This document shows, piece by piece, positions 12,006-21,570 of a DNA stretch of 64,000 nucleotides. A model generated the notes under the pieces. That model was not told where the DNA came from. It worked only from the letters and a program-made list of their open reading frames with translations, and did not search any database. The stretch is from the NCBI GenBank assembly GCA_004194705.1, contig SADC01000848.1:186001-250000 (forward strand). The letters are read 5' to 3'. The first letter of the stretch is position 1, and every line of letters starts with the position of its first letter. The position numbers and the translations under genes were made by a program. Source of the stretch: Ditylenchus dipsaci (Eukaryota; Nematoda; Chromadorea; Rhabditida; Anguinidae).

Positions 12006-12258
12006 TACCGTATTTTCTCTAATTTCTCGCCCGGGGGAGTAATTAGAGGCATGCAATTTTTTCAAACTTTAGGTGGGCTGAAATTTCTGTTTTCATTTAC
12101 TGTTTGAGCTGTGTAAAAAGTGCCTGTTAGATTTTTAAAATCCCTCTCAGGCACTTTTTACACTGCTCAAACAGTAAATGAAAACAGAAATTTCAGACCA
12201 CTTGAAGTTAGGGGGGGGAGTAATTAGCGGGAGGGGAGAAATTAGAGGAAATACGGTA
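12006..12258. mobile_element. MITE of the TACCGTATTT...AAATACGGTA family, copy 1
   Basis: Ends are TACCGTATTTTCTCTAA at the left and its near-inverse AGAGGAAATACGGTA at the right. Interior arms are also inverted (CAGTAAATGAAAACAGAAATT against its complement). Other copies are at about 50507-50760, 50811-52105 and 53613-53770, with a single end near 30885-30900. Confidence 0.7.
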
Positions 12259-12264
12259 TGTTAA

Positions 12265-12495
12265 AGGACATGCTCGTGCGTTTCAAAAAAGTTAAGGCGG
12301 GGACCAGCAATTTTTTTGAATCGTTCTATTTTTCACTCGTTTTGCGTCAAATCTAATATTAATGACCCTATACTACTTTTAAAAACTAGGCAGAAAACTT
12401 AAAAAATCTGAATGCGTATGCATGTAAAACTTGTTCGAGAAAGAAAAAAAGTGCTGGTCCCCGCCTTTTCTCCGTGTCGGGCACGGCATGCCCCT
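12265..12495. mobile_element. TTAA-flanked MITE (GGCATGCCC type)
   Basis: TTAA at 12261-12264 and 12496-12499 flanks ends AGGACATGCTCGTG and its inverse GGCATGCCCCT. It is the same family as 19283-19511 and 39268-39482, sharing arms with GCTGGTCCCCGCCTT. Confidence 0.7.
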
Positions 12496-12542
12496 TTAAG
12501 TAGAGTTCTTTTTCTGAAACACTTCTAAAATTATGCTATATA

Positions 12543-13155
12543 CAGGGTGTGTCAAAATTACGTTAACACTTAAAAAAACGGGCTGCATAACACCGAAGCG
12601 GCCCGTTCCTGAATTTTTGGGTGGCAAGCCCCGAAAACGCCCATAAAATAGCGCTTATAAGACGGGGACAGAAATCTTCATTCACTGCTGAGCACATCTC
12701 TCACACGCAGTCACAAATAATAACAGCGAACATGACAACAGAGAAGGATAACTATAATGGATTTTTGGTAGCACCAGTTCCTTCCGATCGACGAACCACA
12801 CTGCTGATTGTTTGCCTTGTCACTCCAGCTGCCCAATTCGCGCGAAACCAAGACCTTGATGACGAAGAAGGAAGAAAACGGCGCGTAGTTCCCCTCCCTT
12901 GACTGCAGCAATATCTGCAAAATTGATAGAAATTAATTGATAAACCGACATCGAGCGTGCATGTAAAATATTAAAAAGGGACGCCAGAAATTAAACTTAA
13001 TTAATAAACTCGAAGATCATTAAGCAAATGGGACGCAAGTGAGAAAACAAGCAAAAAAAAAACAAGCGTATCACACAAATAAACGAAAAAGAAAAACTGA
13101 AATTTGAAAAAAAATATTAAGTTTGAAAATGTTAACGTAATTTTGAGACACCCTG
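12543..13155. mobile_element. TA-flanked inverted-repeat element, Tc1/mariner-like, copy 1
   Basis: Target TA lies on both sides. The left end CAGGGTGTGTCAAAATTACG and the right end CGTAATTTTGAGACACCCTG form a terminal inverted repeat of about 27 bp ending GTTAAC. The interior has an open frame of 93 residues (12621-12902) with no DDE motif that I recognise. A longer relative is at 48984-49983, sharing CAAGACCT and the stretch around CTGCAAATTGA. The superfamily is inferred from the TA target and the end sequence. Confidence 0.7.
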
Positions 13156-13662
13156 TAGAGTGTTTAAAAAATAGCTTTATTGACCAACAATGACATTCAA
13201 TATTCAAACAAACGATCAGTGGTTAGCAGTAAAATAATCCAAGAGGCTCTTCTGTTTTTTCTTTTCTTCAAGTGTTCTTGTGCCAGGAAATCATCGAGTT
13301 CGTCGGTAAGATGGAAGACGGCTGGATCCCCGGCGGTCTCATTCACGTATCGCTGAAATACCTTCAGTGCGGCGGTTGCTCTCCTCTGATAACTGGCGGC
13401 ACTGCCTCTTCTTTGACCTCCATCACTTTAGTGTCACTGAAACAAAAAAAACATAAAAGCAAAATAGTCCAAGCATTGCCTGCTCAATGCTTTTAAGACG
13501 TCCGCCATGATTTCTGCCAGAGTGCGTGTTCCACCGGTTGCCAGCTGATCGTCTACCACCAAATACTCGTCAAGACCTCCTTCCACCAGCTCCATTGCGT
13601 CCAGCTCGGCCCACACAACAGCAGTAAAACAAAGGGAATTGAAAAATTATAAATGGTTTTAA

Positions 13663-13837
13663 AGGACCATAGCCGTCGCCGACAACGAGAATTTCAGGAC
13701 ACTTCTTTTTCGTCTTTCATTGTACTCTTTTGAGTCGTTCGAAGCAAGTCAAAAGAGTACAGTGCGAGACGAAAGAGAACCGTCCAGCGCGAATTCAAAC
13801 ATTTGAAATTCTCGTTGTCGGCGACGGCTATGGTCCT
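13663..13837. mobile_element. TTAA-flanked foldback MITE (ATAGCCGTCGCCGACAACG type)
   Basis: TTAA at 13659-13662 and 13838-13841. The 175-bp element is an almost perfect hairpin: AGGACCATAGCCGTCGCCG at the left against CGGCGACGGCTATGGTCCT at the right, continuing inward through AATTTC and CTCTTTTGA. Copies: 31395-31587 and 3443-3573. Confidence 0.8.
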
Positions 13838-14044
13838 TTAAGGGATTATGTTATATAGATAGGCGATCCATGTGCTGGGGGACGAGAATAACTTATGATA
13901 TAAGAGCTTTATGTTATGTAGAATTGTGTTATATAGAGAGTCCATTTGGCTTTACTTAGGGGTGACCAACCAAATCGTTTCCATGATTATATTATGAGGA
14001 GTTTTATGTTATGTAGAGTTATGTTATATAGAGAGTCGACTGTA

Positions 14045-14228
14045 CAGTCGACGCTCTCCATAAGGGACTCGAAGGGACCGACTTTTTTGTCCATTATAGA
14101 GAGAATCCCTTATGTAGAGCGTCGGTTAAGGTCAAATTATACTAACTGTGACCAAATGGGCCAAATTTTCTGTCCCTTATGGAGAGCTGTGCCTTATGGA
14201 GGGGGTCCTTTATGGAGAGCGTCGACTG
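14045..14228. mobile_element. TA-flanked MITE with CAGTCGACGCTCTCCATAA ends
   Basis: TA on both sides. The left end CAGTCGACGCTCTCCATAAG is the inverse of the right end TTTATGGAGAGCGTCGACTG. Terminal CAGTCGA followed by a variable part is shared with elements at 29087-29487 and about 35831-36127, and resembles pogo/Tigger-type ends. It sits in a region with repeated GTTATGTTATATAGAGA words (13850-14035). Confidence 0.65.
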
Positions 14229-14325
14229 TACCATAATTGATATCTATGTAGCAGAAATTTTTAACTTTTAGCAGGTGGGTCTTGTCCTTATAATTCCCCG
14301 CTTTCCCGCTTAAAGAAATATGGGA

Positions 14326-14412
14326 GAGGGCTGATTCGCCGTCGCAAAACGGTATTCTGAGCTAGTTTGCCATGAATTCACCGATTTGCGACGGCGAATC
14401 AGCCCTCTCCCA
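14326..14412. repeat. Short perfect-arm hairpin
   Basis: GGGAGAGGGCTGATTCGCCG at the left is the exact inverse of CGGCGAATCAGCCCTCTCCC at the right, with about 40 bases between them. Confidence 0.7.
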
Positions 14413-14892
14413 GAAATATGTGCGGGATTCTCCGAGCACTGGAAAATTAGGCCCATGTCCACCCATATTTGAATCTAAAAATCAGGCTTTATTCTATCAC
14501 TTTTTAAGATATTTGCTAAAAGTGGTCGGAAATATTTCGAAACAGAAAAGTAATAAAAAATCCAACAATAAAAATCTACTCAACACCGAAAATGAAATCT
14601 CGAATTCCTGTCCACTCATTACTGTCATGATACAAATATGTCATGGACGATTGTAGAGAATTCTGCAGTACATGCTCATAGTTTTCAAAGAGCCAGAGCA
14701 CTACGCCCCAAGAAAGGCTGCAAACCAAGGAAACAGGGAGAATGCTGGAAAAAAATAGTTGAGATCTTAAAATCCGTCCTCTGTACAAAAGATACATGGT
14801 TGGATGAGTATGTGCTTTTCGACCCCCAGCTTTACCAGACCATATATGACTCTGGAGAGCAAGTAGAGATTTATCTAAACACGGGAGGTTAA

Positions 14893-15510
14893 CTTGTGTC
14901 TACTTTAGCTTGAATAACCTGGGTATTCACTCCATTGCCCTGTCCGAATACAAAGTAGCCGGGGATGAAGGCCGCCACGAATGGATGCCACAACCGAAAC
15001 TGCCTACTTAATTTGCGAAGAAAGCCGAGCAACGCTTTGTAGCTGAACACAAATCTGGCTGAACTTAGCTGAACTGAAGTTTGGATTTAGAAATAACTGT
15101 GAATACCTAGGTTGATGGCATGGGTCCATGTCATGCGAAGAATGGTCTTCAGCTTCACTTTCAACCTGAATTGTTTAAAACTGGTAAGTATAGTTCACTG
15201 GAAACACAGTCGATAAATACCTACGTTCCTTGCCCGAACAGCATGACCATCACAAAAGCATGAGGAGCTCGGATGCGTATTCCATAACTGAAATTATCTT
15301 TTGAAAAGAACATAAAATGAGAGGCACTCACACCATGCCATTTCTGAAGCCTAAAATATTAAGAATTGTTGAGAGTTGGACACAACTTTAAGCATAATTT
15401 AATACCTTTTATGGATGACAAAATACTAAGGTATTCGCCACGGCCGAAATTCACCGCTACCCATTGGCTGAGTGACCCCTCCAGGTGTCTGAGAACTATA
15501 TCCATGGAGT
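14893..15510 (-). CDS. Unassigned minus-strand exons with repeated Phe-Gly-x-Gly segments
   Basis: Read on the minus strand, three exon-like pieces each carry a Phe-Gly-(Gln/Arg)-Gly motif: about 15410-15500 (VNFGRGEYLSIL), about 15225-15290 after a TTTCAG acceptor (VMVMLFGQGT) and about 14893-15000 (YFVFGQGNGVNTQ). A further exon at about 15115-15170 follows TTCAG. Splice-like borders and protein-like composition support coding. The order and frames are not resolved and I do not recognise the family. The pieces may be an internal duplication. Confidence 0.35.
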
Positions 15511-15519
15511 AAAAGGTAG

Positions 15520-16165
15520 TCAAAATTTGCTAATGTTTGCTTAATTTGCTTCTTATCACATGACCATAATTTTTAACGATTTTAGAAAGAATAGTTGGTG
15601 TAGCACAATAAATGTAGTCTTTCGAGTCCTGAATTACAAATGAGAGGAATGATTTTACTGTATATATCTTCTAACTTTTTTGCGATTTTCTTTTTGAGGA
15701 CCGGATAAATTCATTTAGCTTAACATATTTTTTTTATTGTAATTGGAAGACTTCCCCTGAAAATACGCAGTTAGTTTCCGTTTTATTTGTGTCCGTCTGA
15801 TACTGAGTCTGTCTATATTCTTGTGTTCTCTCTCACTCCTGATCTTTTTCGTAAGTTGCAAATGTGAAAGCTGGCTACTCATAAAATTAATCATGGAAAA
15901 TCTCAATTCAAATTTCGAAGTATCAAAATTTGAAAAATTAAAAACCCTTTGAACGTAATGATGAGACAAATTAATTTAGTCCTGCGGAGAAAGTCTTTAA
16001 AAATTTACGATACATCAAATAGAGTAAAATTTCCTCATTGGTTATATTGTGGGAGGATTCGTATCCACATGCTGATAAATGTCTCTGTTGTATTACACAT
16101 TCACTCAGTCAATTTGACTGAGTTTCTGCAAATTTTTTTGCCTGTTTCTATTAATTTTACCACTT
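15520..16165. other. AT-rich spacer upstream of RPS2
   Basis: No gene recognised. Open frames here are short and AT-driven. It presumably includes the RPS2 promoter; no TATA box can be asserted. Confidence 0.4.
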
Positions 16166-16198
16166 ATTTCCAGATCTGTCTGCGAAAAAGCATAAAAT
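16163..16198 (+). promoter_or_regulatory. 3' splice site and 5' leader before RPS2
   Basis: A pyrimidine-rich tract ending TTATTTCCAG lies 25 bases before the RPS2 ATG. It is either the acceptor of an intron in the 5' UTR or a spliced-leader trans-splice site. The same layout precedes the TACC, NUP88 and Ly-6-type starts. Confidence 0.55.
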
Positions 16199-17537
16199 AT
16201 GGCTGAACGTGCTGGCTTTCAAAGTGGTTTCGGTGGAGCTCCTGCTGCAGGTGGTGCCGGTGGTCCTTCTGGTATGTCCCATAATCACTTATTTAGTGAA
16301 CCAAATTTCATTGCCGTATTTCCTTTAATAAGACGGCCGGTCGCCTTATTTTTTGGATGGCCGAAAATCGGAAAATTAGGAATTTGATCTCGAGATCATT
16401 GGGTGTTATACAGAAATGACAAAAAAAAAAGAGCTCGAGGGAGTTAAGTGAACGCATAAAATAGCTCTGCGAAATATTTGCTCCAGGCTGAGATGTAGGT
16501 CCTCAAAGTCGAGGTGGCCGCTTCAATAGAAGGGCCCGCCTTATTAGATGAAATATGCTTATTGTGTTTTTTAGGTCGTGGTGGTGCAACCGGTCGCGGT
16601 GGTCCTGGAGGACGTGGAGGTCGTCGTGCTGGTAATTTATTACTTTTGCTTTTCATTTTCTACCTTATTTTTCTATTTGTAGGCGGACCTGGCGGACGTC
16701 GCGGTGGGCGAGGCAAAGATGGAGACAAGGAATGGGTGCCCGTCACAAAGCTTGGCCGCCTTGTGAAAGAGCGAAAGATCACGTCGATTGAAGAGATCTA
16801 CTTGCACTCGTTGCCAATCAAGGTCTGATTTCTTGGATTTATCAGTGTTCACTGGATAATGGCTTTGTTATTTAGGAGCATGAAATCATCGACACTCTGC
16901 TGCCTAATCTCAAAGATGAAGTTCTCAAGATCATGCCTGTGCAAAAGCAAACTCGGGCCGGGCAGCGCACTCGATTCAAGGCTTTCGTCGCTATCGGAGA
17001 CCACAATGGACACGTTGGACTGGGGGTTAAATGCTCCAAGGAAGTCGCTACTGCCATCCGTGGGGCCATCGTTGCTGCCAAGCTGGCTATAATTCCGGTG
17101 CGTCGTGGATACTGGGGTAACAAGCTTGGAAAACCCCACACTGTGCCCTGCAAGTATTTTATTTTGGTTTTGATCGGTACCTTATTCAAGATTTTAGTTA
17201 ACTGGGAAGTGCGGGTCCGTCCTTGTTCGTCTTATACCTGCTCCTCGTGGAACTGGCGTCGTGGGTGCCCCTGTCCCTAAGAAGCTTCTTCAGATGGTGG
17301 GTTCTTATGGACTAGGTGTAAATAAATATCAAATTGCAGGCTGGAATCGATGATTGCTATACTTGTGCCGTGGGGCAGACTGCAACTCTCGGAAACTTTG
17401 CGAAGGCCACTTACTACGCCATCCAGCGCACCTATTCCTACTTGACACCTGATTTGTGGAAAGAAAACGTGCTGGAGAAGGGTCCGTACCAAGTTCATCA
17501 TGATTTCCTTGCTGCTCAGCAGAATGTTCGTCGTTAA
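16199..17537 (+). CDS. RPS2: 40S ribosomal protein S2 (uS5)
   Basis: A core small-subunit protein at the mRNA entry region. Six exons: 16199-16271, 16575-16631, 16683-16822, 16876-17154, 17198-17296, 17340-17537. The order matches the family: a Gly/Arg-rich RGG-type N-terminus, [14 protein letters not shown], the S5 double-stranded RNA-binding core with [19 protein letters not shown], then the C-terminal S5 domain with LIPAPRGTG and [10 protein letters not shown]. Length is normal, and phases join cleanly except at exon 4. There the code reads Cys-Lys (TGC AAG) directly into TATTTT, whereas the GT donor starts one base earlier. A missing G (AAG|GTATTT) or a non-canonical junction is needed. 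The C-terminus ([13 protein letters not shown]) resembles nematode S2. AATAAA is at 17572-17577. Confidence 0.97.
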
Positions 17538-17826
17538 AGTCACCGCCTGAATTATTTGTTTGATGTTATCGAATAAAGTGTTGATTATACTCACTGTGTC
17601 GCCCTTTTTCATCAAATTTGTTGCGTTGGATTTGTATTGGATCATGGCTTGTGTACTTAGTGTGGCAGATTTCTAAAATTTGGCTGGCGTCTCGTTCCCG
17701 TCTTTTGAGATTTCCGCCAGCCGTCCCAATTCTGAAAGTTTCCTAGCGCGCCGGTCATCCGCTGTCCATAGCATAAAATGTTTTGTTTGAATAATAAAAC
17801 AGGAGCATACAATAATAGGGGAAATA

Positions 17827-18556
17827 GGCCAGTTCGCGTCAGGGACAGTTCGCGTTGGACAGTTCGGGTCGGATTTCTTTGAGGACAATTCGCGTCGGTT
17901 TTTGTAGAGGACAGTTCGCGCCGGTTTTTTCAAACTATTATTTTTTTCATATTTTTGTCCTGAAAATTATACTTCTCTATTAGATGTTCATTTATATACT
18001 AGCTTGAGTTCTGCTGGATCTTCTGTGCACCAACAAAACCAGAAAAAACAATAGGGGGACCAAAGCGAAAAACGAAAACGGATTCTAGACTAGCGCCAAC
18101 TAACTTGTTACAACTAAAAAGTTTAAGGTTATAATCTATAGAAAATAACTGATAACAGTTTCCCTTAGACGCTTTGCAACAGTTATCTGAGCAATTTTAC
18201 GAAAACTCGAAAAATACCCAGGAAACAGTATTTACCACTATCAAACCATCCTTAGAATACTCGCATTAGCACAGAAAACAACTTTTGAAAACTAAAAAAC
18301 AAAAGAAAAAACTTCGAAACCAAGTGGACAGCCACCTGGTTTTATTGGTGCACAGAAGATCCATCAGAACTCCAGCTAGTATATAAATAAACATTTGAAT
18401 AGACAAGGATAATTTTCAAAACAAAAATATGAAAAAAAAATAGTTTGAAAAAACCGACGCGAACTGTCCAACGCGAACTGTACTCTACAAAAACCGACGC
18501 GAACTGTCCTCTAAAAAAATCGACGCGAACTGTCCAACGCGAACTGTCCTTTTACC
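17827..18556. mobile_element. Array transposon A: foldback with GGACAGTTCGCG subterminal repeats
   Basis: The left end has about five copies of a GGACAGTTCGCG-like word (AGTTCGCGTC, GGACAGTTCGCGTTGG and so on, 17828-17925). The right end has five inverted copies (CGCGAACTGTCC, 18463-18550). Inner arms are also inverted, for example TGGATCTTCTGTGCACCAA at 18016 against TTGGTGCACAGAAGATCCA at 18343. Flanks ATAATAGGG and ATAATGGGC may be a decayed 9-bp duplication. No coding sequence. The core word is a variant of that in elements B to E. Confidence 0.7.
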
Positions 18557-18575
18557 ATAATGGGCATCATAATTA

Positions 18576-18800
18576 TTAGATAGTAATTTCGTCATAAATT
18601 ATATTTGAACGAGCTTTCAATGAGGCTTCTACAATGCCCAGCCTTCTACCATCAGCATGCATTGTAAGAATGGAAAATAGTCCCTCAGTTGCTCCAGATA
18701 AAGCGGCAATGAGTAATGAGTATGTCGATCGCAAGTGATCTAATGAAACTTTTTTGCCGCTATTAAATTGTTCTTTGTTGTATAAAACAACCAGAAAAAT
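18576..18800 (-). CDS. Unassigned terminal exon (75 codons)
   Basis: On the minus strand this frame follows a TTATTAG acceptor and runs 74 codons to TAA. It has protein-like, non-repetitive composition: KVSLDHLRSTYSLL, then GATEGLFSILTMHADGRR, then a tail with ARSNIIYDEI. It has no early ATG, as expected for an internal or last exon. I do not recognise the family. The upstream exon was not found; the next 1.5 kb is repeat-rich. It abuts element A, so the gene may have been truncated by the insertion. Confidence 0.45.
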   Translation of the reverse strand: MFLVVLYNKEQFNSGKKVSLDHLRSTYSLLIAALSGATEGLFSILTMHADGRRLGIVEASLKARSNIIYDEITI

Positions 18801-19282
18801 CTAATAATTTTGCACTTATGTAGTAGAGGTTGCTGTTGTCTCGATTTCTAAAAGTTAGGACGTCGTTATATTGCTTCTCCGTGCAGATTTTCAGTCATTC
18901 ATTTAAAAATTTGAAAATATATTCAGGCAATGTTGCATGAGATATGAGATATTTGTAGTAATCGCTAAAAGTGCAGAATTCCTGGTAGCAAAAAAATTAT
19001 AATTATAATTTTTGTTAGATTTTTGTCTTGGGTATGGCTTGAATAATTTTGTCCTTCGTCGTCCTGCTGGATCGCTCTCTGCCTGTCGTCCGGCCGTCCA
19101 CTTTTCCGACACTGTCCAGGACGGGGACGGGACGGACCCGGAGGACGGGCGCCTCGCTACGCTTGTGTAGTGCTTATCATTAACATTATAAATTTGTTTC
19201 TACTTGGACACCTAGCTCGAATATAAGAAGCTTTTGAAATGTCAAGAAAAGATGAGCAATTAAGTCTTCAGAGTGACCTTAA

Positions 19283-19511
19283 AGGGGCATGCCCGTGCCC
19301 GGCACGGAGAAAAGGCGGGACCAGCACTTTTTTTCTTTCTCGATCAAGTTTTACATGCATACGCATTCAGATTTTTTAAGTTTTCTGTCTAGTTTTTAAA
19401 AGTAGTATAGGGTCATTAATATTAGATTTGAAGCGAAACGAGTGAAAAATATAACGATTCGAAAAAATTGCTGGTCCCCGCCTTAACTTTTGAAACGCAC
19501 GGGCACGCCCT
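19283..19511. mobile_element. TTAA-flanked MITE (GGCATGCCC type), copy 2
   Basis: TTAA at 19279-19282 and 19512-19515. Ends AGGGGCATGCCCGTGCC and its inverse, with the shared arm GGGACCAGCA. Nearly the reverse complement of 12265-12495. Confidence 0.7.
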
Positions 19512-20550
19512 TTAAAATGGTTCGATTTTGGGAGCTTCTCTAATAAGCAGCCATCCTATTTGTATACGCCCTATTTGACATTCACATTAACTAGAAAGTT
19601 TATTTGTTCATCCGAAAGGTAAATCAAGCCCAAGTGACGTCCCGATTAGACATATCATAATATCGGTCACTTGGCCGTATTTTAAATCGGCACTGGACTA
19701 TTATAAATATCCTGTGATTCGGATGAATATTTGTGTCCTGGGCCAAGCACACTGATTGAAATTTTGAAAATCGTCATGAAAATTTGGAAAAATGAAATCT
19801 GGAAAATGAAAATTTTTAAGCAGACTAATAAAAAGGATAAATCTTATATCTGCCTGTTCTGGATGAAAAGTGCCTTGTTTTTGACTGAAAAGTGCCTTGT
19901 TTTTTCTTTTAGTCACAGCAGCATGTATACTTGCCTTTTTCTCAAAGTGATGAAACCATCACGCAGCCCTACTCTTCTGGTTTCTAACGGCGTATTGTTT
20001 GTTGCAACATCTTTGCACAAACTAGCAGAGACGCCTCAAAATATGAAGCAATTCGGAAAATGATTTGATTCAAACTTTCACCTTTTTGTGCTGAATTTTA
20101 AAAAGATGTTGCAACAAACAATACGACGTTAGAAACTGATGAGGAGGACTACGTGATGGTGTTATCACTTTTAAAAAATTGCTACCATATTGCTGCTGTG
20201 ACTAAAAGAAAAAACAAGGCACTTTTCATCCAGAACAAGGCACATTAAATTCTCGTCCTAATAAAAATGAAAAATGAAAAGTAAAAATAAAAATTGAAAA
20301 TTTTTCACTTTTCAAGCACATTAAACAATGTTCAAATTTTAAATTTTCCATTGTCTTTTATATTGTCCTCCTTTTCATTGTTTGTCCAGACCAGTGTTTT
20401 CATATTCACACTAACAGTGACACTGACATGTCAGTTTAGCAAACTGACATTTTTTAGCAGTGGTTGTAGACATGAAAGAACTTGTCTTTTCGAAATTCTG
20501 TAAAGTGCGTTAGAAAGCTGACAAAATTCTGATTGAGAAAGGTGTTATCA

Positions 20551-20930
20551 GGATAACCGGACAATTTGCACTCTTAACCAGATATGTCGCGCGACATTTT
20601 GCACCCTGAGCCAAATTTGTCGCGCGACAATTTGCACTCTAGCGCTTTTTGTCACTCTGAGTGATCAAATCCGATATAATGCCTGGCCATCTTTATTGAA
20701 ACTCCGAACAATAATAACAACTAATCATAACATATTCAATCCTCATCCTCGACATCCGATTCCTCAACTTCATCCACATCTGGATTTCTTCCTTTCGCAT
20801 ACCAAAGAGATTCGTTTCAAAAAGCACTAGAGTGCAAATTGTCGCGCGACAAATATATAACGACAATTTGCACTCCAGTGCAAAATGTCGCGCGACATAT
20901 TTGGCTAAGAGTGCAAATTGTCCGGTTACC
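20551..20930. mobile_element. Array transposon B: GGACAATTTGCACTC ends with TGTCGCGCGACA palindromes
   Basis: Inserted in the left arm of J between two copies of GTTATCA (20544-20550, 20931-20937). Ends are GGATAACCGGACAATTTG and the inverse of GGTAACCGGACAATTTG. Each subterminal region carries GCAAATTGTC-type repeats and two copies of the 12-bp palindrome TGTCGCGCGACA, four in all. The core GGACAATT relates it to elements A, C, D and E. No coding sequence. Confidence 0.75.
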
Positions 20931-21570
20931 GTTATCAAATTTTTGATCCGCCTTTGAAAAAAGCCGGAAAAATAAGTGTCAGTTTCATTTTAATGTCAGT
21001 TTAGCGAAAAAATGTCAGTGTCAGTTTAGACTTTTTTTGCTAAACTGACATTAAAAATAAAACTGAAACTTATTTTTTCCGGTTTTTTCATAGGCGGGTT
21101 GATAATCTGATAACGGTACGTGACAATTCGATACAACGGACAGTTCGATACAAGGGACAATTCGATACAAGTCCTGTAAAAGAGACAATTCGATACGAGT
21201 CCTGTTATAGCTCGCCTACAATGGGATGTCGATGTGGAAGTCGGATGTTGAAGTAGGTAGTAGTGCTTACAATGGGATGTCGGAGTACGATGTCGAAGTC
21301 GGTAGTGAGGTCGGAGTGCTTACAATGGCACTTCGACATCCTACTTCCGACTTCCTACTTCCGACCTATACATCCGACTTCCGACCTCGCTTAATAAAAC
21401 AACAGGGGGACCAAGGCATTTTTTTTGCCAAAATTTCACTTTTGTCCCAGGTGTTTCCATATTCATTTACTCAGTTATTTTAGTCACTTTAGCAGTCTGA
21501 AGTGTTGTACTTTCCATAGTTTATTGAAACTTTTGCTCCTATCATAAATTAGTTACTCTCCGGCTAAAAT

